NCBI RefSeq assembly: GCF_000550805.1 | Contig: NZ_CP004353.1 | Location: forward strand, 2,666,001 to 2,730,000 | Direction: 5' to 3' | Length of the DNA: 64,000 nt | Source of the DNA: Corynebacterium vitaeruminis DSM 20294 | Lineage (GTDB): Bacteria > Actinomycetota > Actinomycetes > Mycobacteriales > Mycobacteriaceae | Part shown: in pieces, positions 57,618-64,000 of the stretch | How positions within the stretch are numbered: the stretch's first letter is position 1 | Layout of the letters: every line of letters starts with the position of its first letter | The notes under the pieces: model-generated | What the model was told of the DNA's origin: nothing | Databases searched by the model: none | The model's input: the letters and a program-made list of their open reading frames with translations, nothing else | Made by a program: the position numbers and the translations under genes

Positions 57618-59207
57618 ATGACAACCTCGACGACATCGCAAGACCTCAAGGACACCATGTGGAAGGCCGCCGACAAGCTCCGCGGCTCCATGGATGCCTC
57701 CCAATACCGGGAGATTGTGCTGGGCCTCATCTTCCTCAAATACGTCACCGACTCTTTCGCCGCCCGTCAGGCAGAGATCCGCAAGGAGGGCGAGGAAGAC
57801 GGTCTGAGCGAAGAGGACATCCTCCTCGATTTGGAAGACCAAGACGCCTACCTGGAGAAGAACATTTTCTGGGTCGCGCCCAACGCGCGCTGGTCGTTCC
57901 TTCAGCAGAACTCCAAGGGGCTTTCGGGCGAGAACGGTGTGGAGTTTAGAAGCGTCGGCAAGCTTATCGACGAAGCCCTCGAGCAACTCATGAAGGACAA
58001 CGAGTCCCTCGTCGGCACGCTGTCCACCGGCTTCGCTCGCGACAGCGTGGATCAGCGCCGTCTCGGCGAGCTCGTGGACATGTTCAGCCAGACCTACTTC
58101 ACCCAGGATGGCCCGGAGCGCGCCCGCGACCTGCTCGGCGAGGTCTACGAATATTTCCTCGCCAGCTTCGCCCGCGCGGAGGGCAAGCGGGGCGGCGAGT
58201 TCTACACGCCGGCTCCTGTCGTGCTCACCCTCGTGGAAATCCTCGAGCCCACCAAGGGTCGCGTCTACGACCCCTGCTGCGGCTCAGGCGGCATGTTCGT
58301 GCAGGCGGAGAAGTTCCTCGCCGCCAAGCACGAGGACCCCACGAACATCTCGATTTTCGGCCAGGAATTCAACGAGCGCACCTGGCGGCTGGCGCGGATG
58401 AACCTCGCCATCCACGCCCTCGGCAGCCAGGGCCTCGGCGACCGCTGGCAGGACACCTTCGCCCGCGACATCCACCCGGGAATCCAGATGGACTACGTCA
58501 TGGCCAACCCGCCCTTTAACATCAAGGACTGGACGCGCCGCGAGGATGACGAGCGCTGGACCTACGGCGTGCCGCCCGTGCGCAACGCGAACTACGCCTG
58601 GATGCAGCACATCATCTCCAAGCTCGCACCTCACGGTGAGGCGGGCGTGGTGATGGCCAACGGAACCATGACCTCCAAGACCTCCGGCGAGGGCGAGATC
58701 CGCAAGAATATGCTCGAAGACGACATCGTCTCCTGCGTCCTCGCGCTCCCCTCGCAGCTCTTCCGCGGCACCCAAATCCCCGTCTGCGTCTGGTTCTTCG
58801 CCAAGGACAAGAAGGCCGGCCCCAAGGGCAAGTCCGACCGCACGGGGCAGGTTTTGCTTATCGACGCCCGCGAGCTCGGCCACATGGTCGACCGCACCGA
58901 GCGCACCTTCAGCGATGACGACATCCAGAAGATCGCCGGCACCTTCCGCGCCTGGCGCGGCCGCGCCTCCGCCGAAACCGAGTACGAGGACGTCCCCGGC
59001 TTCTGCAAGTCCGTCTCCATTCAGGACATCCGCGACGCCGACTACGCGCTTACCCCCGGCCGCTACGTCGGCTTCGCTGAGCAAGAGCAAGACGACGAAC
59101 CTATCGCCGACAAGATCGAAAGACTCACACAAGAACTCACAAAAGCCCTCGACGAGTCCGCCCGCTTGGACGCCGTGGTGCGCGAGCAGATGGGGAGGTT
59201 GCAATAA
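57618..59207 (+). CDS. hsdM: Type I restriction-modification methylase subunit HsdM
   Basis: DNA N6-adenine methyltransferase subunit; with HsdS it methylates the bipartite recognition site. 529 residues. The N-terminal helical domain (LKDTMWKAADKLRGSMDASQYREIVLGLIFLK) is typical. SAM motif I is YDPCCGSGGMF (Asp218) and catalytic motif IV is NPPF (Asn297). A C-terminal helix contacts HsdS. ATG 57618 has AAGGAC upstream. Its TAA overlaps the hsdS ATG (TAATG). Motif B copies at 57952 and 58856. Confidence 0.95.
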   Translation: MTTSTTSQDLKDTMWKAADKLRGSMDASQYREIVLGLIFLKYVTDSFAARQAEIRKEGEEDGLSEEDILLDLEDQDAYLEKNIFWVAPNARWSFLQQNSKGLSGENGVEFRSVGKLIDEALEQLMKDNESLVGTLSTGFARDSVDQRRLGELVDMFSQTYFTQDGPERARDLLGEVYEYFLASFARAEGKRGGEFYTPAPVVLTLVEILEPTKGRVYDPCCGSGGMFVQAEKFLAAKHEDPTNISIFGQEFNERTWRLARMNLAIHALGSQGLGDRWQDTFARDIHPGIQMDYVMANPPFNIKDWTRREDDERWTYGVPPVRNANYAWMQHIISKLAPHGEAGVVMANGTMTSKTSGEGEIRKNMLEDDIVSCVLALPSQLFRGTQIPVCVWFFAKDKKAGPKGKSDRTGQVLLIDARELGHMVDRTERTFSDDDIQKIAGTFRAWRGRASAETEYEDVPGFCKSVSIQDIRDADYALTPGRYVGFAEQEQDDEPIADKIERLTQELTKALDESARLDAVVREQMGRLQ

Positions 59208-60424
59208 TGTCCCATCCTCGGAGCATGCGTGAACTTGTACAAACTGCCATTGGTGGAGGTTGGGGTGCAGAAGACCCCTCCGAAAGTGAATCGACTAAAG
59301 TTCGAGTGATTAGGGGAGCTGATTTTCCAAATGCTCGGGAACAGGTCGTTTCAAGCGCACCAGTTCGCTGGGAATCCCCATCAAGAGCTTCGAGCAGGAT
59401 CCTCGAACCAGGCGATATTGTTCTCGAAATCTCTGGGGGGACAAGAGTCCGCCCGACGGGCCGTGCCGTTTTCATTACAGAGAAGATGGTTGGCGCTTCG
59501 CCTGAACCACTAATACCGGCTAGCTTCTGCCGAAAGCTGCACATTGATTCCGAGTTGGTTGAACCTGAATTTGTTTACTATTGGCTTCAAAATATGCATG
59601 ACCAGGGACGCGCTTGGTCATATCAAAACCAGTCAACGGGCATCGCAAATTTCAAGTTTGAAAGTTTTCTTGACGAAGAAATTATCAATCTGCCAAATCG
59701 AACAACTCAAACTGCAATAGTTCAAGTTCTCAGATCGCTTGATGACAAGATTGCTGCTAACAATCAAATTGTTCGCTGTTCCATTGAGCTTTGTTCTGCC
59801 TTAATCGACGCGACTATTGGTGGAGGTACGGTCCCGCTTTCGGATGTGGCTGAGGTCAATATGGGCACATCTCCCAAGGGCGAGTTTCTCAATGAAACTG
59901 GAGATGGGAAGCCATTCTTCCAAGGCGTTAGAGACTTTGGAAAGCTCTTCCCATCGAACCGTGTTTTCACCCAGAATGCAGTTAGAGTAGCTAACTCTGG
60001 CGACATCTTGTTTGCAGTTCGGGCACCGATTGGGCAAGTCAACATAGCGAACGAGGACTGTGCAATCGGACGCGGTGTTGCCGCTATTCGGGGCAAAGAA
60101 CATCATCTGACATTGTTTTATCTTCTCTTGAGCCATCAGGAGATTTGGGACATTTTCCAAGACAACGGAACTGTCTTTGCCTCAATCAATCGCGCCGATT
60201 TGAATGGTGCACCGATTCCCTGGCCGTCAGATCCAGCAAGAACCGAAAAAACTATTGCGCCAATTCATGCGAGAGCTATGGAAGCACTTCGTGAAAATGA
60301 AGTCCTCGCCAGCACCCGCGATGAGCTCCTGCCCCTGCTGATGAGCGGGAAGATTACGGTCGCGGAGGCGTCTGAAAGCGGTATGGGTAACGGGGTTGAA
60401 GGAATGTTGGAAGGGATGAGTTGA
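59207..60424 (+). CDS. hsdS: Type I restriction-modification specificity subunit HsdS
   Basis: Determines the recognition site for both HsdM and HsdR. 405 residues with two target-recognition domains and the conserved helical linkers (IVQVLRSLDDKIAANNQ after the first; AMEALRENEVLASTRDELLPLLMSGKI after the second). The gene is visibly AT-richer than hsdM and hsdR, the usual sign that specificity genes are exchanged between strains. It overlaps hsdM by one base and is 1 base before hsdR. No internal duplications or frameshift noticed. Recognition sequence cannot be read from the protein. Confidence 0.92.
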   Translation: MSHPRSMRELVQTAIGGGWGAEDPSESESTKVRVIRGADFPNAREQVVSSAPVRWESPSRASSRILEPGDIVLEISGGTRVRPTGRAVFITEKMVGASPEPLIPASFCRKLHIDSELVEPEFVYYWLQNMHDQGRAWSYQNQSTGIANFKFESFLDEEIINLPNRTTQTAIVQVLRSLDDKIAANNQIVRCSIELCSALIDATIGGGTVPLSDVAEVNMGTSPKGEFLNETGDGKPFFQGVRDFGKLFPSNRVFTQNAVRVANSGDILFAVRAPIGQVNIANEDCAIGRGVAAIRGKEHHLTLFYLLLSHQEIWDIFQDNGTVFASINRADLNGAPIPWPSDPARTEKTIAPIHARAMEALRENEVLASTRDELLPLLMSGKITVAEASESGMGNGVEGMLEGMS

Positions 60425-60425
60425 G

Positions 60426-63400
60426 ATGTCGCTGTATTCGGAGGCGCAGTTCGAGTCGGACTGCATGGAGATTCTGGGCGACCTTGAGTGGGTGCCCATG
60501 CAGGGTGCTGCCTTGGCGCCGGGATCGGGGGAGCGCGAGTCGTGGAAGGATATTGTGCTGCGCGGCAGGCTGTCGAACGCGGTGCGAAACCTGAACCCGG
60601 GAGTGCCGGAGACGTACCTTGAGCAGGCGATTGGTGAGGTGCTCACGCCGAAATCGCAGAGTGCGATCGCGGAGAACGAGCGGCTGCACAAGATCCTGGT
60701 GGAGGGCTACCGGGGCATCGAGTACACCGATGACGACGGTCAGCTGCGCAACCCCACCATCACGTTCCTGTCGGCGAACCCGAACAAGAACGAATACATT
60801 GTGGCCAACCAGATCACGATCCGTAACCAGGACTGTGAGCGGCGTTTTGACTTGGTGGCGTACGTCAACGGGCTGCCGCTGGCGGTGCTGGAGCTCAAAG
60901 ACGCGAGCTCGTCGGTCGGCGTGGAGGGCGCGTACAACCAGCTCCAGACGTATGTGCAGGAGTTTGGAATGGCGTTCCGCTTCGCCAACATCGTCGTGGC
61001 CACCGACGGTTTAAGCGCCCGCTACGGCACGCCGTTTACACCATTCAACCACTTCGCACCGTGGAACGTGGACGACGACGGCGCGCCGGTGGTCGCTAGC
61101 GAACTCGCTGAGGATGGCTCGGCGATCACGGAGACGGAGCTGCTGCTGTGGGGTCTGTTTAACGTCGAGAGGTTCACGCAGATCTACCGCGAGTTCACCG
61201 CCTTCGACGACACCGCGGAGGGGCTGGTCATGCGCATCGCCAAGCCGCACCAGTACTTCGCTGTAACCAAGGCGGTGGGCTCCACCGTCATGGCGATGCG
61301 CGGTGACAAGCGCGCGGGCGTAGTGTGGCACACCACGGGGTCGGGAAAATCCATGGAGATGGAGCTCTACACCGCGAAGATCATGCGCACGCCGGAGATG
61401 GGCAGTCCCACGGTGATCCTGCTCAACGACCGAACCGAGCTGGACCAGCAGCTCTTCGATACTTTCCAGGCATCCACGCTTCTGCCGGAGGCGCCGACGC
61501 AGATCTCCTCGCGCGAGGAACTCCGCGATGAACTCTCGAAACGCACGTCGGGTGGTATTTATTTCTCCACACTGCAGAAGTTTGGGCTGCGCGGCGAGCA
61601 CAAGGATGATGTTGGGGACGTCGTCAAGGCCGAAGACGCACACCCCCTGTTGTCCGCACGGCAAAACATCGTCGTCATCGTCGACGAGGCGCACCGCTCG
61701 CACTACGGCTTCGGCGCGAACAAGCCGGATGGCTATGCGCAGCACCTGCGTAGTGCCCTGCCCAACGCGACGATGCTCGCGTTCACGGGCACGCCGCTGC
61801 GCACGTGGGACCGCGACACCCGCCGAGTCTTCGGCGACGACATCGACGTCTACGACATGAACCGTGCGGTCAACGACGGCGCCGTGGTCCCCGTCTATTT
61901 CGAACAGCGGCTCATCACGCTGGGCAAGGTCGAGGGGCTAATCGACGCCGACCTCGACGCCGCCGCGGACGCTCTTCTCGACGGCCTCGACGAGGCAGAA
62001 AGCGAGCGCATTCAGCGCTCCGCCGCCGCGCTCGAGCAGATCTACGGTTCCGACGAGCGCCTCGACACCTTGGCAGCCGACATTGTTGCGCACTGGGAGC
62101 TGCGGCGGGAGACCATGCGCGAGTTCATCGGTGGTCCCGGCAAGGCCATGATCGTCGTGGCCACCCGCTCCATCGCGGCGCGGCTCTACGAGCGCATCGT
62201 GGCGTTGCGCCCCGACTGGCACGACGACGCCGACGACAAGGGCATCATCAAGGCCATCTACTCGGCGAGCCCCTCGGACCCGGAGTACATCAAGAAGCAC
62301 ATGCGCAGGCCATCCGCGCTGGCCGCAGTGCGCAACCGCGCGAAGGACGGCGACGACCCACTCGAGCTCGTCATCGTCCAGGGCATGATGCTCACGGGCT
62401 TCGACGCGCCCGCGTTGCATACTCTCTACGTCGACCGCCCGCTCAAGGATGCCCTGCTCATGCAGACACTCGCGCGCGTCAACCGCACGTACAAGGGCAA
62501 GCACGACGGCCTGCTCGTCGCCTACGCGCCCATCGCGGAGAACCTCAACGCCGCGCTGCGGGAGTTCACGTTCGATGCCAAGGAATCCGGCGAGAAGGTC
62601 CTAGGCCAGGACGTCGAGGAGGCGCTCGCCCTGTGCGGCGGCTTCGTCGGCCAGATCGACGCTTTGCTTAGCGACGTCGACTGGCGCGCACTCCTGAGCG
62701 AGGGGCGCACCCGCGACGCCCTCCTGCGGGTCGTCGCCCACCTCCGCGACTCCCGCACCGAGGGAAACAGCGACCCTGAGAACCCCAACGCGCGGCCGCT
62801 GGCCAGCCAGTTCAAGTCTCTCGCGAGCAAGATGGCCCGCGCCTGGGCGTTGGCTGCCTCTGCCGAGAATGCTGACCAGCTCGCTGGCACGGTGAAGTTC
62901 TACACCGAGGCCAAGACCTGGCTTATCAAGATGGACGCCGCCGAGCGGGTCGCCACCGGCCTCCCCATCGGCGACGACATCCGCACTGCACTCGGCAAGC
63001 TCGTCGTCGATAGCACCGAGTCCACGGGCGTGCTCGATGTGTACAAGGAGGCGGGCATCCCCCTGCCCAACCTCCAGGACTTGAGCCTCGACCTGCTGCA
63101 GGAGGACAAGAGCGACTCCCAGATCGCGCTCACGATCGACGCCCTCCGCCGTTCGCTCTTGCAGGAGGCGCGAACGGTGACCGGCAACAACGAAACGCGG
63201 CACCGTCTGTTCTCTGAGCGGCTTGCCGAGCTCATGAACCGCTACACCAACTCACAGCTCACGTCGGCCCAGGTCATCGCCGAGCTCATCGAGCTCTCCA
63301 AGGAGATCGTGGCGGAACGCAACCGCGGCCAGCAGTTCACCCCGCCGCTCAACAACGACGAGCTTGCTTTCTTCGACGTGGTCTCCCTCAACGAGTCAGC

Positions 63401-63644
63401 CGCCGAACTCATGTCGGATACGACGTTGGCTCAGATCGCCCGCGACCTCGTGGAGACCCTGCGTAAAGATGCCCGCACCGACTGGACCGTCCGCGACGAC
63501 GTGCGCGCCAAGCTACGACGCTCCATCAAGCGGCTGCTGCGCAAGTACAACTACCCACCGGACAAGCAGCAGGAGGCGCTCGCCCACGTGATCGAGCAGA
63601 TGGAGAAGTTTGCGCCGCGGTTTGCGGAAGGCAGCGAAAGGTAG
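60426..63644 (+). CDS. hsdR: Type I restriction-modification endonuclease subunit HsdR
   Basis: ATP-driven translocase and nuclease, cutting at a distance from unmethylated sites. 1072 residues. The PD-(D/E)XK nuclease near residues 135-165 has FDLVAYVNGLPLAVLELKDA. Helicase motor domains follow with Walker A TGSGKS (Lys308), DEAH (Asp420), and TGTPL. A second RecA fold has QGMMLTGFDAP and LARVNRTYKG. A C-terminal helical domain binds HsdM. The ATG lies 1 base after the hsdS stop. Intact, so the system looks functional. Confidence 0.95.
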   Translation: MSLYSEAQFESDCMEILGDLEWVPMQGAALAPGSGERESWKDIVLRGRLSNAVRNLNPGVPETYLEQAIGEVLTPKSQSAIAENERLHKILVEGYRGIEYTDDDGQLRNPTITFLSANPNKNEYIVANQITIRNQDCERRFDLVAYVNGLPLAVLELKDASSSVGVEGAYNQLQTYVQEFGMAFRFANIVVATDGLSARYGTPFTPFNHFAPWNVDDDGAPVVASELAEDGSAITETELLLWGLFNVERFTQIYREFTAFDDTAEGLVMRIAKPHQYFAVTKAVGSTVMAMRGDKRAGVVWHTTGSGKSMEMELYTAKIMRTPEMGSPTVILLNDRTELDQQLFDTFQASTLLPEAPTQISSREELRDELSKRTSGGIYFSTLQKFGLRGEHKDDVGDVVKAEDAHPLLSARQNIVVIVDEAHRSHYGFGANKPDGYAQHLRSALPNATMLAFTGTPLRTWDRDTRRVFGDDIDVYDMNRAVNDGAVVPVYFEQRLITLGKVEGLIDADLDAAADALLDGLDEAESERIQRSAAALEQIYGSDERLDTLAADIVAHWELRRETMREFIGGPGKAMIVVATRSIAARLYERIVALRPDWHDDADDKGIIKAIYSASPSDPEYIKKHMRRPSALAAVRNRAKDGDDPLELVIVQGMMLTGFDAPALHTLYVDRPLKDALLMQTLARVNRTYKGKHDGLLVAYAPIAENLNAALREFTFDAKESGEKVLGQDVEEALALCGGFVGQIDALLSDVDWRALLSEGRTRDALLRVVAHLRDSRTEGNSDPENPNARPLASQFKSLASKMARAWALAASAENADQLAGTVKFYTEAKTWLIKMDAAERVATGLPIGDDIRTALGKLVVDSTESTGVLDVYKEAGIPLPNLQDLSLDLLQEDKSDSQIALTIDALRRSLLQEARTVTGNNETRHRLFSERLAELMNRYTNSQLTSAQVIAELIELSKEIVAERNRGQQFTPPLNNDELAFFDVVSLNESAAELMSDTTLAQIARDLVETLRKDARTDWTVRDDVRAKLRRSIKRLLRKYNYPPDKQQEALAHVIEQMEKFAPRFAEGSER

Positions 63645-64000
63645 GCGTCGTGGGGAAACTCCCGCGACTGAAACTGCCGAACTTATGGTGCTGGAGACGC
63701 CCAATCGTGGAGGTAAACCGATAACATTCACATCCCTAAGAAATTGCATCTACCTGGCTTTATACACTCAGACTTACACTCTGACAGTGAATCTTTTGTA
63801 AAAGTGAGTGTAGGTTTGCACGTTTGTCAGTTCCTTTGATTTCGCTACCCGTTGTATAGCTCTGCTGCCACCAACTGGCTTCCCCGGACGTGATTGGCTG
63901 CGGTTCGCGATCGGAAGCCATACGCGCCCGCCGAGAACGACATCCTCGCCGGCGAGTGCACGCCCCTCAGAGAAGGAGAGGTTCACTCTTGGGCAGGTCA
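63645..64000. other. Region downstream of hsdR
   Basis: 356 bases to the window edge. There is no firmly supported gene. On the minus strand an open frame enters from the right edge and ends at 63774 (about 75 codons, with CPRVNLSFSEGRA...), which could be the 3' end of a gene beyond the window. The part at 63760-63830 is AT-rich with short inverted ACACTC/GAGTGT words. Confidence 0.35.

Overview
The window is a GC-rich actinobacterial chromosome segment that I assign to Corynebacterium. It carries most of the mycolic acid and arabinogalactan machinery (AccD, Pks13, FadD32, two mycolyltransferases, AftB, UbiA, GlfT2, an MmpL3-type exporter). Gene order matches both Corynebacterium glutamicum and the Rv0204c-Rv0228 and Rv3799c-Rv3808c blocks of Mycobacterium tuberculosis, as I remember them. 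Species cannot be named from the sequence.

Layout. 1-5 kb: TMM acetyltransferase (5' part only), a DUF3068 protein, a large membrane protein, a GT4 glycosyltransferase and a SAM methyltransferase. 5.1-8.7 kb: GTP-dependent PEP carboxykinase and two poorly known genes. 8.9-14.3 kb: trmB, an NYN-domain gene, the MmpL exporter cmpL1, a flippase-like membrane protein and a DUF3054 protein. 14.4-20.2 kb: aminopeptidase N, then a metal island with a Crp/Fnr regulator, an HMA chaperone and a P1B ATPase. 20.3-49 kb: almost entirely minus strand, a DUF4185 secreted protein, accD3, pks13, a four-gene insert (two YbjN-like proteins and an ABC exporter), fadD32, a cutinase-like hydrolase, a DUF732 lipoprotein, cop1, an insertion sequence, cmt2, aftB, ubiA, a PAP2 phosphatase and glfT2. 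47-52.9 kb: a DUF5129 protein, a second PAP2, an ArsC-like phosphatase, aquaporin and a YhgE/Pip membrane protein. 53-63.6 kb: a defence locus with an AlbA_2 regulator, three copies of a dyad repeat, two unfamiliar genes and a complete type I restriction-modification system.

How the genes work together. AccD3 and FadD32 prepare the two acyl substrates that Pks13 condenses. The mature mycolate goes onto trehalose, is acetylated by TmaT, exported by CmpL1, and transferred to envelope acceptors by Cop1 and Cmt2. GlfT2, UbiA with its PAP2 partner, and AftB build the arabinogalactan that receives the mycolates.

Most unusual features: (1) a dispersed palindromic motif, core GTCGTTGCAACGAC, present at 26 exact sites between 0.4 and 21.7 kb, inside and between genes, and not seen by eye in the remaining 42 kb; (2) a second dispersed motif, GCTTGTCGACGCC, found across the whole window; (3) an IS1634-type element flanked by a perfect 212-bp target duplication; (4) paired FNR-like operators in the metal island; (5) an HTH plus degenerate N6-methylase-like protein fused into the type I restriction locus.
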